From: Halisarca cf. caerulea | Taxonomy: Eukaryota; Porifera; Demospongiae; Chondrillida; Halisarcidae | Assembly: GCA_963170055.1 (NCBI GenBank) | Contig: CAUJGJ010000309.1 | Span: 372,501-436,500 of the forward strand | Reading direction: 5' to 3' | Length of the DNA stretch: 64,000 bases | Shown: positions 10,930 to 54,298 of the stretch, piece by piece | How the letters are laid out: the number at the start of each line of letters is the position of its first letter | Position numbering within the stretch: the first letter of the stretch is position 1 | The notes under the pieces: model-generated | Database searches by the model: none | Told to the model about the DNA's origin: nothing | The model's input: the letters and a program-made list of their open reading frames with translations, nothing else | Made by a program: the position numbers and the translations under genes

Positions 10930-10990
<61 letters not shown>

Positions 10991-11006
10991 TAGTTTGGTG
11001 AAGTGA

Positions 11007-11102
<96 letters not shown>

Positions 11103-11134
11103 TATTTTTATTTTTTATTTTTTATTTTTATTTA

Positions 11135-11170
<36 letters not shown>
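10930..11170. repeat. (TA)n / (CTAT)n / (TA)n / T-rich / (TTA)n compound tract
   Basis: TA repeats at 10930-10987, tetranucleotide CTAT at about 11009-11058, TA again to about 11093, then T-rich and TTA repeats to 11170. On the minus strand the T-rich part reads as an A-rich tail directly downstream of the endonuclease fragment at 11312-11756. Confidence 0.9.
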
Positions 11171-11173
<3 letters not shown>

Positions 11174-11311
11174 CACATTAATGTACACATACATAAGGAA
11201 AGAAAAAAAAAGGCACCAAATAAACAGATGAACACACAAGAAAAAGAAAAGGACAAACAAACAAACAAAAAAAAAACTAAACCTAAACGTAAGTATTACA
11301 CAAGAAATTAA

Positions 11312-11752
11312 TTAATCAATGTCATCAATGTCAGAAAGTGAACAAAGGGATCCGCGGATCGACAGTGCATTTCCCCGTTGAATAGCAATTGACAGCCTTT
11401 GAATTAGGTGTTGATGGGATTGAGCCTCCCCAGAAAGAGTGCGAAGGTGGCAACCCACTTCCTTGAGGAAGTAGAGGGTCTCTTGACCAAAGGCTCCAAT
11501 TGTCTCCACAGAGACTGGTGCAAAGGTGTGGGTGGTGTCTAGATGGCGGTACTGAGAGGCCTTGATCACTTCTGCCTGATCAGCAACAGCTCCACACTTA
11601 CGAGATGCAAGGGAGAGGTGCGATGGAGCAAAGGTATCAGAACAAGTGGCATCCCAAACCAAGGGACGACCACTATTCCATGGAAGCATGGTGACCCCAT
11701 CGGGCCGTTTCCCATCTAGGCGGCTGAGGCCACGAGGCTCTTTCTGGGAGGG

Positions 11753-11756
<4 letters not shown>
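11312..11756 (-). pseudogene. 5'-truncated non-LTR retrotransposon end: restriction-like endonuclease domain
   Basis: The minus-strand frame reads LDGKRPDGVTMLPW, then GRPLVWDATCSDTFAPSH, and further on QAEVIKASQYRHLD. The PD..D..K arrangement (RPDG, WDATC, EVIK) is that of the PD-(D/E)XK endonuclease at the C-terminus of R2/R4/NeSL-type elements. It ends naturally at 11312 (SDIDDID stop) and runs on the left into an A-rich tail. The upstream part is cut off abruptly by (TA)n. The homologous region in 12000-12400 shows it belongs to the same family but not the same copy. Confidence 0.75.

Positions 11757-11826
<70 letters not shown>
11757..11826. repeat. (TA)n tract between two retrotransposon pieces
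   Basis: About 33 TA units. It forms the 5' junction of the fragment at 11312-11756 and the 3' border of the longer piece at 11827-14550 (both read on the minus strand). Confidence 0.95.
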
Positions 11827-11832
<6 letters not shown>

Positions 11833-11999
11833 TGCAATAAATCAAATTTTCATACAGCACTAACCACATCAATGACTAGACACGCCTACTCCGCACTACC
11901 GTTCAGTAAAAATACACAAATACTACACCTAAGGATCAGCAAAAACAAATACATGGCTAGAACCTAAAATAGATACACAGTTGAATTTCTGAACACATA

Positions 12000-12897
12000 C
12001 ACTGATCCGCTGACACAATTGGAAAAAAAGATTGGGGATCCTGAGTTTTGAATCTCAATCGGTGCATGGCCAATCTCTTTAAAGAAGGCAAGTCCTTCAT
12101 CACCAAATGTTGCCGATGTCTCTATATATTGCCACGGGAATGAACACATGAGTGGCCTCTACTTCACGGTACAGCCTCACTTTCCTGTCCTCAGCCCTGT
12201 TAGCGACCAAACCAGCGCCTGTAGCAGCAAGTGTGGTGTAGGTCGGAGCAAAGATGTCACAACAGGTGACATCCCATGCAAGTGCACGGCCAGATTGCCA
12301 TGGGGTGACAGACACCCCGTCTACCCTTTTGCCATCAGACCTACAAATGCCTGGTGGTTCCAATATGGATGGCACATCGATAGAGGCAAGGGACCTTTTG
12401 ATAAGGTCATTGAGGTGAGTATGCCTAGGGTGGCGACCAGCACTTCTCCTACAGTGAAGACTGTGGGTACCTGATGAGTCGACATGATCACCACATAGAA
12501 CGCATTGATGGGGTGTACATAGACGGGTACCCAACCGGAGTCCGACCGCAATCCTCACTGTTTCATCATCCATCCTCAAACCAAGAGATGACACTGGAGG
12601 GGCACTGAGCCAAGCTCCAGATTCCTGTCGCTGAGAGGTATGCAAGCAGGCGTCCCTTGGAAATGTCATCGGCTGAGGAGAAAAGGGATGAAACTGTAGC
12701 CTCAATGTGCGGAGTGTCCCAGGTCCTCTGCTTGATGTATCAACACCAGTTGGGGCTTCGGAGGCATGACCCTGGGACCACGCAACCATAGGCCTGTAGG
12801 CTGGGGGGGTGCGTTGGGTACGTTCACACACCCCTTTTTGGTTGAAAAGGCTACTTGAAAATGGATAGTTACTGAAAAAAGAACCAGCAGAGAACAC
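12000..12897 (-). pseudogene. CCHC knuckle plus restriction-like endonuclease remnant
   Basis: The frame 12897-12100 contains ESGAWLSAPPVSSLGLRMDD, then RIAVGLRLGTRLC, then a zinc knuckle CVLCGDHVDSSGTHSLHC (C-x2-C-x9-H-x3-C), LNDLIKRSLA, and DGKRVDGVSVTPW with GRALAWDVTCCDIFAP. The usual RPDG is RVDG here, so the first catalytic proline is lost. A frameshift near 12125 moves the match to ATFGDEGLAFFKEIGH, and another near 12030 moves it to LCQRISVCVQKFN. Role in intact relatives: target-site nicking for target-primed reverse transcription. Confidence 0.8.
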
Positions 12898-12899
12898 TG

Positions 12900-13374
12900 G
12901 GACAAATACATTGTTAGTTACAGATTATTCACCTTAAAATTGTTATCCTTGATAACTACTTAAGGCTATTTTAGCTAGAATACTCAGCTAAGTTAAGACT
13001 TTTGCTGACTTCGGTAACATTTTTCGGCTGCTTCAGCGAGGATCGAGTCGTCAACAGTTTTCTTTATCTATTGCGCAACTCTAATATGGAGAATAATGCA
13101 CACGAAAAGAGCGACAGAAAACGCAGCGCTTCAAGTGGTATATATTCCTAATGAATCGCTGTGCAACGCCTGGTCAGTAGAGAAGAGAAATGCATCAGAT
13201 TTTGCCTCTGTAGACCCTGAGCCCTCCATCAAGGGAAATACTGTCCCCTCTATATACTTCAAATTAGTTATTTTAGTTAGTTACTATACTTTTGTATACT
13301 ATAGATACTCAGATGTATGCTACTATTATATACTGAATGATCTTATGATGTACTATTGTAATGTGAAAAGCACC
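12900..13374. other. Unexplained insert between RT and endonuclease parts
   Basis: About 460 bp with no similarity to the element's coding blocks; the element is expected to be continuous here. It is A/T-rich with no clear inverted termini, and the plus-strand frame at 13096-13452 shows no recognisable protein. It could be a nested insertion or simply diverged coding sequence. Confidence 0.4.
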
Positions 13375-14545
13375 CCCCTTTATGGATACCAGGCTACGGG
13401 CATGAACCAGAGCATCATCTTTGGAAGGGCTGATAGCATTGGTCAAGGATGAGGGCAAGATCCTTTGTGCAATCAAGGAAGAGCCAGCCGCTGATGCCAA
13501 AAATGCAGATGAAGCCAGCATGGCAAACTTCCTGATACCAAGCCCACCTGCCCGAATAGGAAGTGAAGCTTAAGACCAACTCTCATCACTCAAGGACACA
13601 TTACAAATAGCCTCCGGGAGAGATCTCTGAAGACAGTCCAGATCAAGCAAGACGGAGGATAAAAAACACGGTGCTGTACGAAGAATGTACAGGATCTTTG
13701 GGAGGGTCATGGCGTTCCTCAAAAGGCAAAGGGCATCATGAGCATGGAGCAGCTTGAGCCTTTCACCTAGGAGTTCCAAGGATCTCTTCTTGGAGTTGAG
13801 CACCGCCTCAATACCCTCAAGGCTGCCAATTGGAGAGCCCAATAGGCAGGCCTCAGATGGGTTAACACACTGTAGGTGTGGGGAGAAACTAAGCATAGAC
13901 TGCTTTGTGTCTTCATCCACACAGATAATCTCACACTTGTGGTGATTAAGGACAAGGACAAGATCTTCTGCTGCCTGCTCGATCTGATACAGATCCTCTA
14001 CTACGTCTTTGAGGTCACTGCCCATGGTACCGTCATCCAAGTAGAAGAGCTTAAACTCTGACTTCAAGGACCTCACAAGCTGATGGATAGAGAGACTGAA
14101 CAATAGGGGACCAAGAGGGTCCCCCTATTGCACCCCTTCTGCAGACTCAATTATGTGAGGCCCAAAAAACAGGAATGATGGGTTAGCATACGCAGACTGC
14201 ACCAGGTGTTATAAACCAGGTACCTCACTTAACACAGATTGAAACATCTTGTCTCTTCTTATGCAATTAAAGGCATTGCAAAAATCAACCTTGAGGATCA
14301 TTTGGCCGGCCTGGTTGGACGTTGTGCAGGTAAGCACGGGCAGCATGGACTGCGGCTTCAGCTCCCATAGGTGTCCCGTAACTGAGCTGGAGGGGGGCAA
14401 GGAAGGCCCCCATCTCCTGTCGTACAGAGAGGCTAGCACACTTGGCCACCAGCCTACGTAGGGTGCAACCTATGGCAATTGGCCTGATGCCACCACTGCT
14501 CTTATTCAGAGCCACCAAGATGCCCCAAAGAAATAAGGCCTTGCT
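13375..14545 (-). pseudogene. Reverse transcriptase remnant
   Basis: Conserved RT blocks are readable: SSGGIRPIAIGCTLRRLVAK (motif 1-2), LKVDFCNAFNCIRRD (motif A), GDPLGPLLFSLSIHQL (motif B region) and FKLFYLDDGTMG (motif C with the catalytic YLDD), then the thumb and SLPIRAGGLGIR. Breaks: a frameshift near 14295 between motifs 2 and A, in-frame stops at 14209-14211 (TAA), 14125-14127 (TAG, where the family has Q) and 13570-13572 (TAA, again at an expected Q). The catalytic residues survive but no full protein can be made. Confidence 0.85.
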
Positions 14546-14550
14546 TCAAC

Positions 14551-14565
14551 CAATATATATATATC

Positions 14566-14614
<49 letters not shown>
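14551..14614. repeat. (TA)n tract at the 5' border of the retrotransposon
   Basis: TA repeats with one CTATG interruption, immediately before the first readable RT codon of the minus-strand element. Confidence 0.95.
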
Positions 14615-14616
<2 letters not shown>

Positions 14617-15173
14617 TAAGTATTATGAAATGTATACGCAATTAAGTGTAATAATATACCATTCAGTAGTAATATTACTATTGTATTACCACTATCATCA
14701 TTGATTCAGGAACCTGGATAATGTATCATCAGAATTATCCAGCATTTCTTATACTATCTACACAATCTTATGTATTAAGTATGCTCATTTGTGAAATTTT
14801 GGTCGTCCCCCTCCCCACGTAGCAAAACAGCTTCCTGGGCCACTGTGGTATTCACAGGCCACAGTCTATAATCAATCAATCAATCAATCAATCCATATTT
14901 AACGTGCACACATGTATAAACACTAGGGTGCAGGATACACCCAATGAGGCAAAAAATGAAAAGATCACGTTACATGAGTTTGATGTTCATCGCTCAAATC
15001 GTTCACACCACATTACATACAATATATAATAGATCAACACGAGGGTCACATGCAAAACAACTGTAGAACACGTGACTGCGTGACACTACTGTAATTAATG
15101 ACGTAATAATTGTCACGTGCTGATCGTTAGTAGGGGAGAGAGGGAGGTTTTGAGAGACGCCGAAAGAAACGAA
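14615..15173. other. Intergenic and Rab1 upstream region
   Basis: Contains an (ATCA)n run at about 14873-14892. The last 60 bp before the Rab1 ATG are purine-rich (GGGGAGAGAGGGAGG at 15133). No TATA box is obvious and no other gene was seen. Confidence 0.5.
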
Positions 15174-25926
<10,753 letters not shown>

Positions 25927-26942
25927 CTCCTGTAGGTACTAACCCTCTACTGACGGGTTGTAGCATGAATGAGTATACACGTATACTGAATCGGACATCA
26001 CCATGGATATTTCTTCCTGTGCTTATACACTTGTGCGTACTGGCATGCTATCTGTAATTGTAACCATGTAAAAATAGTGATTGAATAGTTTTGTGGCATA
26101 CTGGAATAGGTTTGTGTATACCTATATTATATAAAATGTATTTATTGCTGTTGAAGCTAAAATGGTACCTTAAATAACACTGACATAATTACTATGGGTG
26201 TAATCCCGGTCCGCACAAGGAGTGTGGTTGACAACTGCATACATGCACCCTGACAAGTTGTGTATGTTCGTTCCTTGTGCTGATCTGAGAGTACACAGTT
26301 GAGCTACATGTGAGACTATAGGTTCTCCTGGGCTACTATGAACAGTCTGATTAGCTCCGGCCAGTATAGGTACACACACACACCCTTCCTGGACAAGAAG
26401 GTGCTCTAACATTTAATAGATCAGTTGTGGCAGACCTGGCTATAGATTATAGGCTGTACCAACACAGTTGACAGGGTATAGGCAACAGTGACAGTTTACA
26501 TGGTTGCATGTGACAATTTACGCGGTGGTATATTTGCACGACTGCATGTATAGTCTGAGGTCCTTACACATGCATGCAGATCAGATGTTGCAACTTCCAA
26601 GCAAGCTAGGTATCTTCCCATAGATCTGCTAGCAGACACATTGTTTGTCTGATAATTTTGTGGCATATATGTAAACCACACGTACTAAGGATCGAGGGAG
26701 CAACAATACATTATATGTGTGCTTATAGATGGACCTGCATGATCAAGGCTATATTGCTTGTTGTTCTTCCATCATGCATGCATGCAGGAGAGCTTTGCAT
26801 AGCCTGGTTACGTAGCAGGTACAACAGCCAACATTATGTACACATATGCAGTGACATTTGAGGTAAAAACTCGGTCATTATTATAATGTATGTATGCTAA
26901 TACATGCATTATAATAGACTAGCTTGTGAATGTAAAGTTAAT

Positions 26943-27124
26943 TACAGTAGAACCTCGTTAGTAAGAACACTGTTAACGAGTAATACCTGGTTAGGAAGTA
27001 TACATGGATATGATACCCCAGCTTATAACCCATAATACTAATCTATATGGTTAACAGGTACTACTGATAGTGAGTAGCAACTTGGAAGGTCCCCAGGTGT
27101 ACTCACTAACGAGGTTTGACTATA
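26943..27124. mobile_element. Pogo-like MITE, 'CTCGTTAGTAAG' type
   Basis: Left end TACAGTAGAACCTCGTTAG; right end is the complement of TATAGTCAAACCTCGTTAG. About 90% identical to 47481-47660 in the same orientation, so the same family inserted twice. Confidence 0.8.
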
Positions 27125-27143
27125 CTTCATTCCCGTACAGAAT

Positions 27144-27461
27144 ATAGTCTCGGTCCCAGACTTGGCACATGTGAGAAAAAATTAGAGTAGGAACCAAGAT
27201 AAATCAATTAGAATTAAAAGACAGACATGTAGACCTTACAATAAAGAACGAAAGAAAGAAAGAAAAGAAAAAGTAACACTATAGAACGAACGAAAGAAAG
27301 AAAGAAAAGAAAAAGTAACACTATAATTTATATCACAGTAAGGTTAACAAAAATAGGGCGGATCGGTCTCGGTCCCAGACCGATCCGCCCTATTTTTTAT
27401 TATATTCCCGCCCGTCCATATAATAAAAAAATAGGGCGGATCGGTCTGGGACCGAGACTAT
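27144..27461. mobile_element. Composite palindromic element with 7-9 bp flanking repeat
   Basis: ATAGTCTCGGTCCCAGAC at the left and its complement at the right. ACAGAAT(AT) flanks both sides (27137-27145 and 27462-27470), consistent with a 7-9 bp target duplication, as Mutator-type elements make. Inside are two 39-bp 'gaaagaaagaaaagaaaaagtaacac' repeats, a hairpin at 27349-27397 (AAATAGGGCGGATCGGTCT and complement, 7-nt loop), and a third copy of that arm at 27430-27450. Confidence 0.65.
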
Positions 27462-27757
27462 ACAGAATATTGTAAAGAAGTGTAGAAGTGCTGGTGTAGG
27501 ATTAGGAGGTTGTAACATACATACGGCTCGAGGGACTCTTACCATTAGAGCTTTCACTGCTCCGCGCCGGTTACGTATAGTATAGAGCGTACGTATAGTT
27601 TATATGGAGTGTCTATGATAAAAGTTGCCAAATAGTAATCAGAGACTCGATTTTTTTCATAGGCGTTACAATGTAATTCAAAACAGTCGTACAGGAAACA
27701 CGGAAATAACATGTATTTTAGTGTTAATCGAACTTTTTGACCACGCGTTCATGAAAA

Positions 27758-29242
27758 ATGGCGGACTCCGAGGAGACGCGAGAGCTACAATTTGGAGACC
27801 TTAGTTACCTTTTCAAGGAGCCTGTACCTCGTTATCTCACGTGCATGATATGTTTAGGTTTACTGAAGGAACCGGTTGCCACCGATTGTTGCGGGAAAAT
27901 GTTCTGTACGACACATTTGTCTTCGAAAATGGATAAAACTTGTCCAGCCTGTAGGACCCTTGGGTATTCGGTGTCCAGGAATAAGGGAATAGACGGAATA
28001 GTAAACGACCTGAAGGTTTTCTGTGTTCATCATACAGCCGGTTGTGAATGGTCGGGACATCTCTGCTTTGAGCCTAATCATCGTCAGTCAGACGAAGGAT
28101 GTAAATTTGAGGTTATTTCGTGTAAAGCGGGCCCGGGATGCGGATTTCGGTCCCAGCGACAGAATATGGCAGCTCACACTGCTAGTGAATGTCAGCTTCG
28201 AGAGTTTGAGTGTGAGTATTGCTCAGTGAAGGGAGGCTACAAGGCTGTCGTGTCCCACTGGGATGATTGTCCTGAATTCCCCGTTGCCTGTCCAAATAGT
28301 TGTGGCTTAGGTGAGATGAGAAGAAAACAGCTCATTTCACATTTGGCCACTTGTCCTGAGCATGTTATTACCTGCCAGTTTTCTGATATTGGATGCAATG
28401 CCAGCTTGAAGAGAAGAGATGAGGATGAGCATATGACTGCTTCAATGGCTGAGCACATTGTGTTCTTGCTGAAGGAAAATAAAGACCTTCGGAAGGATGT
28501 CACCATGTTGCGAGGGGAAGTTGTTTCCATGCAAATGGAATTGGCTGCAGTAAAGCTAACTGCAAGTCCAAGGAAATCATCCTCTACAGAGCCGTTGCAA
28601 GCAGGTGATCGTTCATCTGGGAGTCGTATCAAACCGCCAGCCTCAACTAAGCATGACCATGCTTTACTTTCATCTTGGAAGCATGTCCTCTCGTCAGCCA
28701 CAACTAAGCAAGACCATCCTTTGCCTCTTGTGTTCTCATTGCAGGCTACTCATTCTGAGAAAAGCATACTAATGGTTTCACCTACATTTTATACCAGCTT
28801 TTGTGGCTATCGACTTCGAATGACCGTGTTGCCAGGTGGCCACCAGAAGGCTATTAAGAAGTATGTATCCATTCTTTTCCATATTGTTCCCGGTTCCTAC
28901 GATGACCAAAACTCTTGGCCATTTGGGGGTTCTCTAAAAGTTGAGCTGTTGAACCAGCAGTCCGACAGCCACCACTTTCAAAAGATTGTGTTCTTTCAAA
29001 AATTTCCTGACAAGCTCCTACGAAAGCCAGCGTCCTTCCCCAAGGAGTACAAGAAGGGAGGATGGGGTGTTCTTCGCTTCATGAAAGTTGATAGATTGTC
29101 TGCTGGTGGCTCTAACAAGTTTTGCTACATGTCTAATAATGTGATGTATTTCCGCATCTCGTTAGTGAGTGAAACAAGCACTCTCGAGTCTTCCAGTCTG
29201 TATACCGGTGATGGCTCATCAGATTCTGAGGACAGCACCTAA
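27758..29242 (+). CDS. TRAF-like RING / zf-TRAF / MATH protein, single exon
   Basis: One uninterrupted frame of 494 aa. A RING-type finger lies at 29-65: C29, C32, C44/C45, K47, C50, H53, C62, C65. The canonical first histidine is replaced by Lys, and the next cysteine position is His (CGKMFCTTH instead of CGHxFCxxC), so zinc site geometry is altered. TRAF-type zinc fingers run over about 87-215 (for example CEWSG, CEYCSVKGGYKAVVSHWDDC, ISHLATC). A coiled coil at about 228-264 would mediate trimerisation. The C-terminal MATH/TRAF-C domain (322-478) has VSPTFYTSFCGYRLRM and YVSILFHIVPGSYDDQNSWPF. By family it is a cytoplasmic adaptor, perhaps a ubiquitin ligase, in receptor signalling. The start ATG follows an in-frame stop region. 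The lack of introns, beside intron-rich genes, suggests origin by retrocopying. It is not assignable to one TRAF number. Confidence 0.9.
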   Translation: MADSEETRELQFGDLSYLFKEPVPRYLTCMICLGLLKEPVATDCCGKMFCTTHLSSKMDKTCPACRTLGYSVSRNKGIDGIVNDLKVFCVHHTAGCEWSGHLCFEPNHRQSDEGCKFEVISCKAGPGCGFRSQRQNMAAHTASECQLREFECEYCSVKGGYKAVVSHWDDCPEFPVACPNSCGLGEMRRKQLISHLATCPEHVITCQFSDIGCNASLKRRDEDEHMTASMAEHIVFLLKENKDLRKDVTMLRGEVVSMQMELAAVKLTASPRKSSSTEPLQAGDRSSGSRIKPPASTKHDHALLSSWKHVLSSATTKQDHPLPLVFSLQATHSEKSILMVSPTFYTSFCGYRLRMTVLPGGHQKAIKKYVSILFHIVPGSYDDQNSWPFGGSLKVELLNQQSDSHHFQKIVFFQKFPDKLLRKPASFPKEYKKGGWGVLRFMKVDRLSAGGSNKFCYMSNNVMYFRISLVSETSTLESSSLYTGDGSSDSEDST

Positions 29243-29708
29243 AATTGACTGATGGACACTGTTTTAAACATCAGTAACTTTTGTAGGTTAACTTCCAGAT
29301 TGTCTTATGCTTACTGTAGGATTTACACAGGGTAGGAACTGATAGGTTTCACCATAGATACTCTAACCGTATCTATGGTTTCACGTAGAATAATTGATGC
29401 ATGATTTTAGTGTAGAGAAACTGATGGTTGAATGATGATATTGGAGTAAGATTGATTGGATGACGCCTGTTTTAAACAGTAGACTATACTTAGTCAATTG
29501 CTTATGCAATATTATGGTCATGACACCCATCTGGGGGGGGGGATCTAGAGTTGGGTGCATGTGATGTAGATAAACGTTAATCTTCGTGCAATGCGCGTTT
29601 CAGACACGTGGTGCAGCAAATGATAAAATGGCCGCCAACATCGCTCGCAAGTAAATTTTGTGCTTAGTAGGACTCAGCTTGTAGTCTTGCTCAGATTGTG
29701 GAAATAGA
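29243..29708. promoter_or_regulatory. TRAF-like 3' flank and TSR1 upstream region
   Basis: 466 bp between genes. Shortly before the TSR1 start lies AAAATGGCCGCCAACA (29625-29640), which resembles the YY1 consensus found in promoters of translation-apparatus genes, and CACGTG at 29605-29610. Binding is inferred only. A short G run is at about 29533. Confidence 0.4.
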
Positions 29709-53332
<23,624 letters not shown>

Positions 53333-53375
53333 TTACTATTAATTTAAATTTGATCATTTTTATGTTTGTCATTAT

Positions 53376-53381
53376 AATAAA
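53376..53381 (+). terminator. TSR1 poly(A) signal AATAAA
   Basis: AATAAA 44 nt after the TGA stop of exon 24, giving a very short 3' UTR. Confidence 0.6.
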
Positions 53382-54298
53382 ATTAATCCTGCTGTTCTGA
53401 AAATTTACCATCATAATAATAATTATTATGCATAGTATATATATACTGTACATGTATGTTATTGCAGAGCACAGTTATATTATGCATGCATGTGTGTAAG
53501 ATAGCTGGAGCTATAGCTATATATTGCATGCACATGCATTTGGGATTTGGTTTGTCTGATGACATATAAGGATCTGTATAGGTTCCCGTAAATTAATTAT
53601 TATGTGTCAGATAAATCATATACGTAATATACATACAGGTAGAATTGTGTACAGTTTAGTAACAGGGATGGATCCATAACAGAGTGCATGCATGAGGTTT
53701 CTGGATAAACCAGTGCTGGACACATGCATCGGCAGATGTGACTGTACTTACACACAGCCTACAGCTGGCTGCGGGCTTTTTGTACAATATATCATTGCAT
53801 GTATTGCAGGCTCTATAATAATTATAGCATATATATATATATATATATACATATATACATATTATATATTAATATGGATGCACACATATAATATATTATA
53901 ATAATATTGTAATAATACAATGCATTATATATGATTGCATGCATACATGCATATATACGTATAATTAACAAGCTTAAGCATTCATGTCGAAATGCATATT
54001 ATATACCTGTAACCATATAATAATATTATAGTTGTAGAGTACAATTATAATTTCATGCAAATTATAATGTGCATGCATGCAAGCATGCATGTGCTGCATA
54101 CAATATGCATGGTAAATATATTATATATAATCACGCAATAGGATATTGCACGGGCACATGCATGCATTTGTGAGGCACAAACTACAATGACAATGCTATC
54201 AATTATATTCAATCAGTTACATGCACGGAAGACTATTGGATACAGTTGTCTCATGAGGTACACATGGCAAGGTCAAATACAACTAATCAGATTAAATG
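53382..54298. other. Convergent intergenic region TSR1 / fumarate hydratase
   Basis: A/T-rich with (TA)n at 53829-53848 and many CATGCATG palindromes (for example 54073-54091). No gene, no element with clear ends. It must contain the fumarate hydratase 3' UTR on the minus strand. Confidence 0.6.

Larger units (their letters stand above)
11827..14550 (-). mobile_element. Decayed RLE-type non-LTR retrotransposon
   Basis: Read on the minus strand, the order is reverse transcriptase (14545-13375), an unexplained 460-bp stretch, a CCHC knuckle, an endonuclease (12780-12000) and a short 3' tail. This is the domain order of restriction-like-endonuclease LINEs (R2, R4, NeSL, Hero groups); the clade cannot be fixed by eye. 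(TA)n bounds both ends (14551-14614 and 11757-11826). It is 5'-truncated inside the RT fingers, since no sequence precedes KALFLWGILVALNKSSGGIR. Confidence 0.75.
25927..27757. other. Intergenic region Rab1 to TRAF-like gene
   Basis: Holds two mobile elements (26943-27124 and 27144-27461). The rest shows no gene. The last 250 bp are the presumed upstream region of the TRAF-like gene, without a recognised promoter motif. Confidence 0.6.

Noticed and set aside
13096..13452. 118-aa plus-strand frame
   Set aside because: Antisense to, and partly overlapping, the RT remnant; low-complexity Tyr-rich part; no homology recognised.
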